From positions 1-12,349 of the forward strand of contig CANCUC010000013.1 of assembly GCA_947381255.1 (NCBI GenBank): DNA of 12,349 nucleotides. Direction: 5' to 3'. Position 1 is the first letter of the stretch; each line of letters starts with the position of its first letter. Shown here piece by piece: positions 1 to 7,279 of the stretch. The position numbers were made by a program, and so were the translations under genes. This DNA comes from Actinomycetota bacterium (GTDB lineage: Bacteria; Actinomycetota; Actinomycetes; Nanopelagicales; Nanopelagicaceae). Under the pieces are notes generated by a model, which worked only from the letters and a program-made list of their open reading frames with translations, did no database searches and was not told the origin of the DNA.

Positions 1-2106
1 GTAGCTGAGGTTCCAACCGAAGTTGTGGCACCGGCAAAGGTGAAGAAGGCAACCACTCCCGTTCCAGTTCCACTTTTCCAAGAGGCACCTACTGAAGTTG
101 CCCCTCCTAAGAAGGCACGTGCTCCCAAGCCTGCTCAAGAGGAGAGCGAGTCCGAGACTGCTGCTCCAGCAGGTGAGACCGACGAGCAGGCGCAACGCCG
201 TCGCCGTCGCCGCGGTGGACGCGGTCGTCGTCGCCCAAGTGATGATTCAAATTCAGAGACAACCCTTAATGAAGATGGCGAAGCGCTAGATCCTGATTCA
301 CTCGATGGTGAAGAGGATGTACTAAACGCAGATGGCACAACTCATCGCCGACGTCGCCGCCGCCGTGCAAAGGGTGAGGGCGTAGAGGCAACCGAGAGCG
401 TTGATGAAGATGGAGTAGTAACAGTTGTAAAGGTTCGCCCTCCGCGTGAGAGCGCACCAACACGCACTGAACGCCCATCTCGTAATAATCGCGATAGAGA
501 TCGTGATCGTGGAGGACGTAATCGTGATCGCCGTGAACGCGATGATCGCGCGCCACGCGATTTCACTCGTCGCCGCGGAACAATCATTACGGAACAAGAA
601 TTCTTAGCTCGCCGCGAGAACGTTGATCGCGAGATGTTGGTTCGCCAAACCGGCGATCGCACTCAGATCGCAGTTCTTGAAGACAAGATCATGGTTGAGC
701 ATTATGTAAATCGAAACAGCAATATCTCCTACGTCGGAAACGTCTACCTTGGTCGCGTACAAAATGTATTGCCATCAATGGAAGCAGCTTTCGTTGATAT
801 CGGTAAGGGACGTAACGCTGTTCTCTATGCCGGCGAAGTGAATTGGGATGCCGCAGGCATTGCCGAAGGACAGACTCGCAAGATCGAGCATGTGCTCAAG
901 ACTGGCCAATCAGTATTAGTACAAGTAACAAAAGATCCAATCGGACAGAAGGGTGCGCGCTTAACCTCGCAGATCTCACTTCCTGGCCGTTACCTGGTTT
1001 ATGTGCCAGGGGGAGCGATGAGCGGTATTAGCCGCCGTCTTCCTGATCAAGAGCGCAGCCGCTTGAAGTCAATCTTGAAGAATTTAATTCCTGAAGAAGC
1101 TGGCGTCATCGTACGTACCGCATCTGAGGGAGCATCCGAAGAAGAGCTAGAGCGCGATGTAATTCGTCTCAAAGCGCAATGGGATGACATCCAAGAGAAG
1201 GCAGAGAATCCTTCTACTTCAGCGCCATCACTTCTTTACAGCGAACCTGATCTGACTGTCCGCGTTATTCGCGATATCTTCAATGAAGATTTCAATCGCA
1301 TGACCGTGCAAGGCGATGAGGCATGGGAAGAGATTCAAAATTATCTTGGACATATTGCTCCAGAACTCACCGCGAAAATTGGCAAGTGGTCTGGTGCACG
1401 TGATCTCTTTGCAGAAAATCGCATCGAAGAGCAGCTAGCTAAGGCATTTGATCGCAAGGTTTATCTCCCTTCTGGTGGATCACTTGTTATCGATCGCACT
1501 GAAGCGATGATCGTTATCGACGTTAACACCGGTAAGTTCATTGGTAAGGGCGGAAATCTTGAAGAGACCGTAACCAAGAACAACTTGGAAGCTGCCGAAG
1601 AGATTGCACGCCAACTTCGCCTCCGCGATATGGGCGGAATCATCGTCATCGACTTTATCGATATGGCACTTGAGTCCAACCGCGATCAAGTTCTCCGTCG
1701 TCTCGTTGAATGTCTTGGTCGCGATCGCACCAAGCACCAAGTTGCTGAAGTAACCTCACTTGGACTCGTACAAATGACTCGCAAGCGCGTGGGTCAGGGT
1801 CTCATCGAAGCATTCTCAACTACCTGCGAATCTTGCGGTGGTCGAGGCATCCACATCCACTCTGAGCCGGTCCGTAAGGTCGCTCTCGATAAGGATATGG
1901 AGCAGCGTTACATCCCATCCAGCGAGCGTGAAGAGGAGCTAGAAGAGGCACCAGTGGCCGAAGTGGCTGTCGAATCCGCCTCGGAGGAGCCAGCTTCAGA
2001 ACCTCAAACTCGCCAAAACGGCCAAAGTGGGGAAAGCGGGCGCAGCGGGGGACAACCTCGCAAGCGTCGTCGGGCGGTGAGTACGGGCGTAATTACGCCA
2101 GTTTGA
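1..2106 (+). CDS. rne: Ribonuclease E/G, 5' end outside the window
   Basis: Endoribonuclease of the RNase E/G family, which cuts single-stranded 5'-monophosphate RNA in mRNA decay and rRNA/tRNA maturation. The frame is open from base 1 with no stop. A GTG at 25 has no well-placed ribosome site and lies inside an Ala/Pro/Glu-rich run, so the true start is probably upstream. Numbering from that GTG, residues about 1-190 are low-complexity and charged, with Arg blocks (for example near 58-70 and 108-114) separated by Asp/Glu stretches and an RDRDRD-type segment near 157-175. An S1-like RNA-binding region follows (about 230-320). The catalytic part has the two Mg-binding aspartates in VIDVNTG (GAC at 1519) and VIDFIDM (GAC at 1651). 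The Zn-link is CESC (Cys codons at 1825 and 1834). The tail is Glu-rich and ends in KRRRAVS. The membrane-anchored scaffold tail of E. coli RNase E is absent, as usual in actinobacteria. Family call is firm; the start is not. Confidence 0.93.
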   Translation, partial: VAEVPTEVVAPAKVKKATTPVPVPLFQEAPTEVAPPKKARAPKPAQEESESETAAPAGETDEQAQRRRRRRGGRGRRRPSDDSNSETTLNEDGEALDPDSLDGEEDVLNADGTTHRRRRRRRAKGEGVEATESVDEDGVVTVVKVRPPRESAPTRTERPSRNNRDRDRDRGGRNRDRRERDDRAPRDFTRRRGTIITEQEFLARRENVDREMLVRQTGDRTQIAVLEDKIMVEHYVNRNSNISYVGNVYLGRVQNVLPSMEAAFVDIGKGRNAVLYAGEVNWDAAGIAEGQTRKIEHVLKTGQSVLVQVTKDPIGQKGARLTSQISLPGRYLVYVPGGAMSGISRRLPDQERSRLKSILKNLIPEEAGVIVRTASEGASEEELERDVIRLKAQWDDIQEKAENPSTSAPSLLYSEPDLTVRVIRDIFNEDFNRMTVQGDEAWEEIQNYLGHIAPELTAKIGKWSGARDLFAENRIEEQLAKAFDRKVYLPSGGSLVIDRTEAMIVIDVNTGKFIGKGGNLEETVTKNNLEAAEEIARQLRLRDMGGIIVIDFIDMALESNRDQVLRRLVECLGRDRTKHQVAEVTSLGLVQMTRKRVGQGLIEAFSTTCESCGGRGIHIHSEPVRKVALDKDMEQRYIPSSEREEELEEAPVAEVAVESASEEPASEPQTRQNGQSGESGRSGGQPRKRRRAVSTGVITPV

Positions 2107-2132
2107 CCCCAGACCCCTCGAATCCGTACCCT
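2103..2132 (+). promoter_or_regulatory. Weak candidate promoter for rplU-rpmA
   Basis: TTGACC at 2103-2108 overlaps the rne stop codon. It is followed after 18 nt by TACCCT at 2127-2132, which fits the loose actinobacterial -10 pattern TANNNT. A start near 2139 would give a leader of about 80 nt. Only three of six -10 positions match the sigma-70 consensus, so this is a guess from sequence alone. Confidence 0.22.
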
Positions 2133-2140
2133 AATCCCCT

Positions 2141-2162
2141 GCCCAAAAATCGGGCTCGTTTT
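2141..2162 (+). terminator. Weak intrinsic-terminator-like hairpin after rne
   Basis: GCCC at 2141-2144 pairs with GGGC at 2152-2155 across a 7-nt A-rich loop, and TTTT lies at 2159-2162. The stem is only four base pairs and the T tract is short and offset by TCG, so it may stop transcription only partly or not at all. It could leave rne and rplU-rpmA partly co-transcribed. Confidence 0.35.
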
Positions 2163-2175
2163 CACCCTGTTCAAG

Positions 2176-2205
2176 AAGTCTTGATCAGTTAAGTCTTAAT
2201 CAGTA
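2176..2205 (+). repeat. 15-nt imperfect tandem repeat in the rplU leader
   Basis: AAGTCTTGATCAGTT (2176-2190) is followed at once by AAGTCTTAATCAGTA (2191-2205), 13 of 15 positions identical. It ends just before the rplU ribosome-binding site. The second copy can fold with the first (TTAA-GTC-TTAA at 2189-2199). It could be a simple duplication, a protein-binding site or part of an L21 autoregulatory leader; the sequence does not decide which. Confidence 0.6.
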
Positions 2206-2207
2206 AG

Positions 2208-2213
2208 AAGGAG
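2208..2213 (+). promoter_or_regulatory. Ribosome-binding site that sets the rplU GTG start
   Basis: AAGGAG lies six nt upstream of the GTG at 2220. The resulting protein begins with the family's conserved MYAIVKAGG start, so the GTG codon is well supported. Confidence 0.85.
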
Positions 2214-2219
2214 TTCACC

Positions 2220-2528
2220 GTGTACGCGATTGTTAAAGCAGGCGGCCGTCAGGAGAAGGTTGCTGTTGGCGACACAATTACCGTGGATCGTATCGATGCC
2301 GCTGTAGGTGCTTCGGTTAACTTCCCAGCCCTTCTTCTTGTTGATGGTGCAAAGATCACAACAGATGCAAAGACCTTGGCAGCGACCAAGGTAACAGGCG
2401 AGATCATCGAAGAGACCAAGGGTCCTAAGATCGACATCCTTCGCTACAAGAACAAGACAGGCTATCGCCGTCGTTCAGGTTTCCGTTCCCAACTCACGCG
2501 GGTAAAAATCACCGCGATTAACAACTAA
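2220..2528 (+). CDS. rplU: 50S ribosomal protein L21
   Basis: Structural protein of the large ribosomal subunit that binds 23S rRNA. The 102-residue length and the sequence match bacterial L21 along the whole protein: an N-terminal MYAIVKAGGRQEKV strand, a central beta-barrel part, and the conserved C-terminal RNA-binding stretch YKNKTGYRRRSGFRSQLTRVKI (about residues 77-98). Translation starts at GTG. The gene is followed after 16 nt by rpmA, whose ribosome-binding site overlaps the rplU stop codon. This is the standard rplU-rpmA pair, and the placement after rne and before obgE is classic actinobacterial order. Nothing is unusual in the coding sequence. Confidence 0.98.
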   Translation: MYAIVKAGGRQEKVAVGDTITVDRIDAAVGASVNFPALLLVDGAKITTDAKTLAATKVTGEIIEETKGPKIDILRYKNKTGYRRRSGFRSQLTRVKITAINN

Positions 2529-2544
2529 AGGAGGCGAGTAAGAG

Positions 2545-2808
2545 ATGGCAAGTAAAAAGGGAGTCTCCTCCACTCGTAACGGTCGCGATTCAAATGCTCA
2601 GTACCTTGGCATCAAGCGTTTTGGTGGTCAGGTAGTAAAGAGTGGCGAGATCTTGGTTCGCCAACGCGGAACCGTTTTCCACCCAGGAAAGAATGTTGGA
2701 ATTGGTAAGGACGACACATTGTTCGCTCTTGCAGCAGGTGCAGTTGAGTTCGGCAAGGCTCGTGGACGTAAGGTTGTAAATATCGTTCCGGTAATTCCTG
2801 TCGCCTAA
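2545..2808 (+). CDS. rpmA: 50S ribosomal protein L27
   Basis: Large-subunit protein whose flexible N-terminal tail reaches the peptidyl-transferase centre and helps position the tRNA acceptor ends. The 87 residues show the family pattern: a short basic tail, STRNGRDSNAQYLGIKRFGGQ, then the beta-barrel with RQRGTVFHPG and VGIGKDDTLFAL. The start has an excellent site, AAAGGAGG at 2527-2534, ten nt before ATG. There is no Firmicute-type cleavable N-terminal extension. One oddity: the tail reads ASKKG, whereas the common form in bacteria including E. coli is AHKKG, so the usual His at position 3 is Ser. The gene is closed by a strong terminator beginning 20 nt downstream. Confidence 0.98.
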   Translation: MASKKGVSSTRNGRDSNAQYLGIKRFGGQVVKSGEILVRQRGTVFHPGKNVGIGKDDTLFALAAGAVEFGKARGRKVVNIVPVIPVA

Positions 2809-2819
2809 CTCGCGCAACT

Positions 2820-2825
2820 TAACAT
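2820..2825 (+). promoter_or_regulatory. Speculative -10 element for obgE inside the rpmA trailer
   Basis: TAACAT fits TANNNT and matches four of six consensus positions. A start about seven nt downstream would fall near 2832, inside the 5' arm of the terminator stem, so transcripts from here could not fold the full terminator. No convincing -35 is seen at 16-18 nt. It is listed because there is no room for a promoter between the terminator and obgE. Confidence 0.2.
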
Positions 2826-2827
2826 TG

Positions 2828-2861
2828 GCGGGTCCGCGACTGCGGACCCGCTTTTATTTTT
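2828..2861 (+). terminator. Strong intrinsic terminator after rpmA
   Basis: A perfect 10-bp GC-rich stem: GCGGGTCCGC at 2828-2837 pairs with GCGGACCCGC at 2842-2851 across the loop GACT. It is followed by TTTTATTTTTT at 2852-2861. This is a textbook intrinsic terminator. It ends only ten nt before the obgE ribosome-binding site. Confidence 0.93.
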
Positions 2862-2870
2862 CAGAAAAAA

Positions 2871-2875
2871 GGAGG
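2871..2875 (+). promoter_or_regulatory. Ribosome-binding site that decides the obgE start
   Basis: GGAGG, preceded by a run of A, lies one nt before a GTG at 2877 and seven nt before a second in-frame GTG at 2883. Only the second has workable spacing, and it gives the usual Obg N-terminus, M-ATFVDRV. Confidence 0.85.
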
Positions 2876-2882
2876 AGTGGAA

Positions 2883-4349
2883 GTGGCTACATTCGTAGAT
2901 CGCGTAACGCTTCATGCCTCTGCAGGTAGCGGTGGGGATGGATGCGTATCCATTCACCGCGAGAAGTTCGTCCCACTTGGTGGACCAGATGGCGGTAATG
3001 GTGGTCGCGGTGGCGACATCATTTTGATCGTCGATGACAATGTCACAACACTTTTAGATTTTCATCACTCACCACATCGCAAAGCAGGAAATGGTCGTCC
3101 AGGGTATGGCGACTACTGCAATGGCGGTGAAGGCGGAGATTTGATCATGTCAGTTCCAAATGGAACTGTCGTTAAAGATACCGATGGAAATACTCTCGCC
3201 GATCTCGTCGGCGCAGGCACCAGGTTTGTCGCTGCTCAAGGCGGAAAAGGTGGACTCGGAAATGCCGGTCTTGCATCTCGCAAGCGACGCGCTCCAGGTT
3301 TCGCACTTAAGGGAGAAGAAGGAGAGTCACGCACTCTCATTCTCGAACTCAAGAGCGTTGCCGATATCGGACTAATTGGTTTTCCAAGCGCAGGTAAATC
3401 TTCGTTGATCGCATCTATCTCAGCTGCGCGTCCAAAGATTGCTGACTATCCATTTACAACTCTCGTTCCAAATCTTGGTGTAGTCCAAGCTGGAGATACT
3501 CGCTTTACCGTGGCCGATGTTCCAGGACTTATTCCCGGCGCATCTCAAGGTAAAGGTTTGGGCTTGGAGTTCTTGCGCCACGTTGAGCGTTGCGCAGCGC
3601 TCGTACATGTTCTTGATTGCGGAACGCTCGAAACTGATCGCGATCCGGTTCGTGACTTCGACATCATCGAAGAGGAACTCTCACATTACGGCGGATTATC
3701 TGAGCGCCCTCGCATCATCGCTTTAAATAAGATCGACCTGCCTGATGGCAAGGCGATGGCCGATATGGTCCAACCGCTCTTTGAAGCACGCGGCTATGAG
3801 GTTTACCAAGTTTCAGCAGCTGCGCATTTAGGTCTCACCGAACTTAATTACGCGATGGCCAGAATTATTCAAGAGGAGCGCCGCAACAAGGCGAAGGAAG
3901 TTAAGACCCGCATTGTCTTGCGCCCACTTGCAGTTAATGACAATGGATTTAAAGTCGTTAAGAACGAAGATGGTTCATTCACTGTTACGGGTGAGAAGCC
4001 AGAGCGTTTTGTTCGTCAAACAGATTTCGGTAATGCTGAAGCCGTTGGTTATTTGGCTGACCGCCTTGCAGCGCTCGGGGTAGAGAAAGAACTCTTCAAA
4101 AAGGGTGCGCGTCCTAAATCAGAAGTTCGCATTGGAACTGGCGATAAGGCAGTGATCTTCGACTGGGAACCATCAATCGAAGCTGGCGCAGAATTGCTTG
4201 CAAGCCCACGTGGAACCGATCTTCGTTTGGAATCACCATGGGCTGGTCGTTACATCGAAGATGATGTTGATGAGCTCTCTGAAGATGAGATTGCAATGCA
4301 ATGGGAGTACAAGATTTCAGATCCGAAGAATCCAAGGATCACGGAGTAG
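2883..4349 (+). CDS. obgE: GTPase Obg/CgtA, 50S subunit assembly factor
   Basis: Essential P-loop GTPase that binds the pre-50S ribosome and links its maturation to growth and the stringent response. From the GTG at 2883 it has 488 residues. The N-terminal Obg fold (about 1-158) is glycine-rich (SGGDGCVSIHREKF, GGNGGRGGD). The G domain carries the P-loop GFPSAGKSS (166-174), an FTT switch I threonine, DVPGLI (212-217), NKID (282-285) and a VSAAAH G5 segment. An OCT domain follows (about 345-425: GFKVVKNEDGSFTV to VIFDWEPS). An acidic tail of about 50 residues is typical of actinobacterial Obg. The frame also allows a GTG six nt upstream, but that sits on the ribosome site. proB follows three nt after the stop. 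Start transcription is puzzling because a strong terminator lies immediately upstream. Confidence 0.97.
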   Translation: MATFVDRVTLHASAGSGGDGCVSIHREKFVPLGGPDGGNGGRGGDIILIVDDNVTTLLDFHHSPHRKAGNGRPGYGDYCNGGEGGDLIMSVPNGTVVKDTDGNTLADLVGAGTRFVAAQGGKGGLGNAGLASRKRRAPGFALKGEEGESRTLILELKSVADIGLIGFPSAGKSSLIASISAARPKIADYPFTTLVPNLGVVQAGDTRFTVADVPGLIPGASQGKGLGLEFLRHVERCAALVHVLDCGTLETDRDPVRDFDIIEEELSHYGGLSERPRIIALNKIDLPDGKAMADMVQPLFEARGYEVYQVSAAAHLGLTELNYAMARIIQEERRNKAKEVKTRIVLRPLAVNDNGFKVVKNEDGSFTVTGEKPERFVRQTDFGNAEAVGYLADRLAALGVEKELFKKGARPKSEVRIGTGDKAVIFDWEPSIEAGAELLASPRGTDLRLESPWAGRYIEDDVDELSEDEIAMQWEYKISDPKNPRITE

Positions 4350-4352
4350 TCG

Positions 4353-5468
4353 ATGTCTCGTCTTGCTGTTACCAACGCCAAGAGAGTAGTAATTAAAGTT
4401 GGTTCATCAACCCTGACCGGAAGTGCAGGTCATGCTCTCGATGAGAGCGCTGTTGAAGCACTTGTAAAAGTTATTTCAGAACTTCGTTCACATGGCGCAG
4501 AAGTAGTACTGGTTTCATCCGGAGCAATTGCAGCGGGTTTAGCTCCTCTCGGTCTCACCTCACGTCCTAAGGATCTAGCTACCCAACAAGCGGCAGCATC
4601 GGTTGGACAAGGTCGCCTCATCGCAAGTTATAACAAAGCCTTTGATGAAGTGGGAATCATTGCCTCCCAGGTATTGCTGACAATTGATGATGTAGTTCGT
4701 CGTTCGCATTACCAAAATGCGCAACGCACTCTCTTTCGCTTAATCCAGATGGGTGTTGTACCTGTCATCAACGAGAATGACACTGTTGGTGTCTCTGAAA
4801 TTCGTTTTGGAGATAATGATCGTCTTGCTGCTCTCGTCTCTCATCTCATCGGCGCAGATTTACTCATTTTGATTACTGATGTTGATGGTTTGTATGACGC
4901 ACCTCCATCACATGCTGGTGCAAAGCGGATTTCCTCTGTTCCCGATGTAAGCCGCCTGGGAGATATTGAAATTGGTGGCGTTGGATCCTCAGGTGTTGGA
5001 AGCGGCGGCATGGTTACCAAGATTGAAGCAGCCCGCATCGCGACCGGCGCTGGCGTAAATATGCTTTTAACAACCCTTGCAGATATTCCTGCAGCGCTTC
5101 AAGGCGCAGATATTGGAACCATCTTCGCAGCCCGCACAGATCGCAAGCCATCTCGCCTTCTCTGGTTGGCTCACGCATCAACGCCACATGGCAAGTTATT
5201 GCTCGACGCAGGAGCCACCACAGCGATCAAGGAACGAGGCACTTCGCTCCTGGCCGCGGGCGTGAATGGTGTCGAGGGGGAGTTCATAGCCGGCGATACC
5301 GTGGAGCTTCTCTCCCCACATCGTGAAGTTATTGCTCGAGGACTTGTTGCCTTTGACTCATCTGAGATCCCAATCATGTTGGGCAAGTCCACAAAACAAC
5401 TCGCTGCGGAGTTAGGTCCTGAGTACGAACGCGAGCTGGTTCATCGCGACGATCTCGTCCTACTCTGA
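4353..5468 (+). CDS. proB: Glutamate 5-kinase with PUA domain
   Basis: Phosphorylates L-glutamate with ATP to gamma-glutamyl phosphate, the first step of proline synthesis and normally the step inhibited by proline. The 371 residues begin with an amino-acid-kinase domain: KVGSS (15-19), SSGAIAAG (55-62), NENDTV (140-145), FGDND (152-156), TDVDGLY (175-181) and GGMVTK (218-223). A C-terminal PUA domain (about 277-360, RGLVAFDSSEI) follows, as in the long ProB form. GGAG at 4343-4346 lies six nt before ATG. It is close-packed behind obgE, as in many actinobacteria, but its usual partner proA (glutamate-5-semialdehyde dehydrogenase) does not follow; gatC begins 18 nt downstream. Proline synthesis from this ProB therefore needs a proA elsewhere in the genome. 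Confidence 0.97.
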   Translation: MSRLAVTNAKRVVIKVGSSTLTGSAGHALDESAVEALVKVISELRSHGAEVVLVSSGAIAAGLAPLGLTSRPKDLATQQAAASVGQGRLIASYNKAFDEVGIIASQVLLTIDDVVRRSHYQNAQRTLFRLIQMGVVPVINENDTVGVSEIRFGDNDRLAALVSHLIGADLLILITDVDGLYDAPPSHAGAKRISSVPDVSRLGDIEIGGVGSSGVGSGGMVTKIEAARIATGAGVNMLLTTLADIPAALQGADIGTIFAARTDRKPSRLLWLAHASTPHGKLLLDAGATTAIKERGTSLLAAGVNGVEGEFIAGDTVELLSPHREVIARGLVAFDSSEIPIMLGKSTKQLAAELGPEYERELVHRDDLVLL

Positions 5469-5486
5469 ATCAGATAAGGTTGACTC

Positions 5487-5783
5487 ATGGCCGCTATCTC
5501 ACGCGATGATGTTGCACATCTAGCCAAATTGGCTCGAATCGAAATGAATGATTCTGAGCTTGACCACTTGGCGAAGGAGATGGATGTCATTCTTGGCGCC
5601 GTCGCCCGCGTTCAAGAGGTCGCATCTGCCGATGTGCCACCCACTTCTCATCCAATTCCAGTAAATAATGTCGTGCGCGAAGATGTAGTTCGTCCAAGCC
5701 TGACCCCTCAAGAAGCCCTCTCCGGTGCGCCTGCGCAGTCAGAGGATCGCTTCAAGGTGCCACAGATTTTGGGTGAAGAATGA
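5487..5783 (+). CDS. gatC: Asp-tRNA(Asn)/Glu-tRNA(Gln) amidotransferase subunit C
   Basis: Small subunit of the GatCAB complex. It wraps around GatA and GatB and holds the complex together rather than catalysing. The 98 residues match the family: helical start ISRDDVAHLAKLARIEM, a second helix with MDVILGAVARVQEV, a proline-containing middle (DVPPTSHP), and the C-terminal motif DRFKVPQIL that binds GatA. AAGG at 5476-5479 is a modest ribosome site seven nt before ATG. Its stop overlaps the gatA start by four nt (ATGA), so the two are translationally coupled. The order gatC-gatA-gatB is the usual one. Confidence 0.96.
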   Translation: MAAISRDDVAHLAKLARIEMNDSELDHLAKEMDVILGAVARVQEVASADVPPTSHPIPVNNVVREDVVRPSLTPQEALSGAPAQSEDRFKVPQILGEE

Positions 5784-7279
5784 CAACTATTAGATCCAGC
5801 GCTTCTGAGATGGCAGCAGCCCTTGCCAGTGGTGAAACAACTTCAGTAGAGCTCACAGAAGCTCACTATGCCCAGATCGAAAAAGTCGATGCCCAAGTCC
5901 ACGCCTTTCTCTATCTAGATAAAGAGGGAGCGCTTGCTCAGGCGGCTGACGTCGATGCGAAACGCAAGAGCGGCGCAGAACTCTCACCGCTAGCTGGTAT
6001 TCCTCTCGCACTCAAAGATGTCCTCACTCAAAAGGGCATTCCAACCACATGTGGTTCCAAGATGCTCGAAGGCTGGCGTCCGCCATATGACTCAACCGTG
6101 GTCTCTAAATTAAAAGCTGCGGGAATTGTTATCTTGGGCAAGACCAATATGGATGAATTCGCAATGGGTTCATCGACTGAGAACTCTGCTTACGGTGTAA
6201 CTCACAACCCTTGGGATCTCACCCGTATTCCTGGTGGTTCTGGCGGAGGGTCTTCTGCAGCGCTCGCGGCATTTGAGGCACCACTCGCAATCGGTACGGA
6301 TACCGGTGGATCGATTCGCCAACCTGCCGCTGTAACCGGCACGGTCGGCGTGAAGCCAACATACGGCGGAGTATCTCGTTACGGCTTGATCGCCTTCTCC
6401 TCAAGTCTTGATCAAGCAGGACCATGTGCTCGAACAGTTCTAGATGCCGCTCTCTTGCATGAAGTAATTGCAGGCCACGATGAGCGTGATTCAACTTCGA
6501 TCAACGCACCTGTTCCACATGTTGTGAAGGCTGCTAAGAAGCTTGATGTAAAAGGCATGAAGATCGGTGTCGTTAAAGAGTTGCAAGGTGAGGGATTCCA
6601 ATCAGGAGTTCTTTCAAAGTTCCATGAGGGACTTGAAGAGCTTGTTGCTGCGGGTGCTGAACTCGTAGAAGTTTCATGCCCAACATTTGATTATGCCCTC
6701 GCCGCGTATTACTTGATTGCTCCAAGTGAGTGCTCATCTAACCTCGCACGTTTCGATTCCATGCGTTATGGAATTCGCGTCGGCGATGATGGAAATCGCA
6801 GCGCCGAAGAGGTCATGAAGTTGACTCGCCACGAAGGCTTTGGTCCAGAGGTAAAGCGTCGCATCATTCTTGGAACTTATGCGCTCTCATCTGGTTATTA
6901 CGATGCTTACTATGGTTCTGCGCAGAAAGTTCGCACACTGTTGATGCGTGACTTCAACGCAGCATTTGCACAAGCAGATGTATTGGTCTCTCCAACAGCT
7001 CCAACAACCGCCTTTAAAATTGGCGCCAATGACAATGATCCACTTGCTATGTATCTCAATGACATCGCAACAATTCCAGTAAATATGGCTGGTATCGGTG
7101 GAATGTCTCTTCCATGTGGCTTAGCGGAAGAGGATGGTTTGCCAGTTGGTTTCCAGATCATGTCACCTGCCATGCGCGATGACTTGATGTACCAAGTAGG
7201 CGGAACTCTTGAAGCAGCCTTGCTCAGCAAATGGGGCGGCCCACTTCTTGATAAAGCTCCAGTATTGGCAGGCAACTAA
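5780..7279 (+). CDS. gatA: Glu-tRNA(Gln) amidotransferase subunit A (glutaminase)
   Basis: Amidase-signature enzyme that releases ammonia from glutamine (or asparagine). The ammonia is channelled to GatB to convert Glu-tRNA(Gln) into Gln-tRNA(Gln), and Asp-tRNA(Asn) into Asn-tRNA(Asn). The 499 residues hold the full Ser-cisSer-Lys triad at the positions expected from characterised GatA proteins: Lys79 in ALKDV, Ser154 in PGGSGGGSS, Ser178 in GTDTGGSIRQP. TKxNMDEFAMGSS-type sequence at 122-132 and the conserved SPTAPTTAF stretch in the C-terminal half complete the match. ATGA overlap with gatC and TAATG overlap with gatB indicate translational coupling and equal synthesis of the subunits. An intact GatCAB implies that at least one of GlnRS and AsnRS activity is replaced by the indirect route. 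Confidence 0.97.
   Translation: MTTIRSSASEMAAALASGETTSVELTEAHYAQIEKVDAQVHAFLYLDKEGALAQAADVDAKRKSGAELSPLAGIPLALKDVLTQKGIPTTCGSKMLEGWRPPYDSTVVSKLKAAGIVILGKTNMDEFAMGSSTENSAYGVTHNPWDLTRIPGGSGGGSSAALAAFEAPLAIGTDTGGSIRQPAAVTGTVGVKPTYGGVSRYGLIAFSSSLDQAGPCARTVLDAALLHEVIAGHDERDSTSINAPVPHVVKAAKKLDVKGMKIGVVKELQGEGFQSGVLSKFHEGLEELVAAGAELVEVSCPTFDYALAAYYLIAPSECSSNLARFDSMRYGIRVGDDGNRSAEEVMKLTRHEGFGPEVKRRIILGTYALSSGYYDAYYGSAQKVRTLLMRDFNAAFAQADVLVSPTAPTTAFKIGANDNDPLAMYLNDIATIPVNMAGIGGMSLPCGLAEEDGLPVGFQIMSPAMRDDLMYQVGGTLEAALLSKWGGPLLDKAPVLAGN

Noticed and set aside
480..560. Short repeated GATCG/ATCGTGATCG motifs in rne, possibly a DNA repeat element
   Set aside because: They encode an Arg-Asp repeat in frame and are explained by the protein sequence. 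Similar GATCGC strings occur elsewhere as ordinary codon pairs.
135..662. Several minus-strand frames across the Arg-rich part of rne
   Set aside because: Repeated CGC/CGT Arg codons give long stop-free complementary frames. The resulting proteins are low-complexity and look like nothing real.
2877..2882. GTG at 2877 as the obgE start
   Set aside because: It is one nt from the ribosome-binding site. The GTG at 2883 has proper spacing and gives the usual Obg N-terminus.
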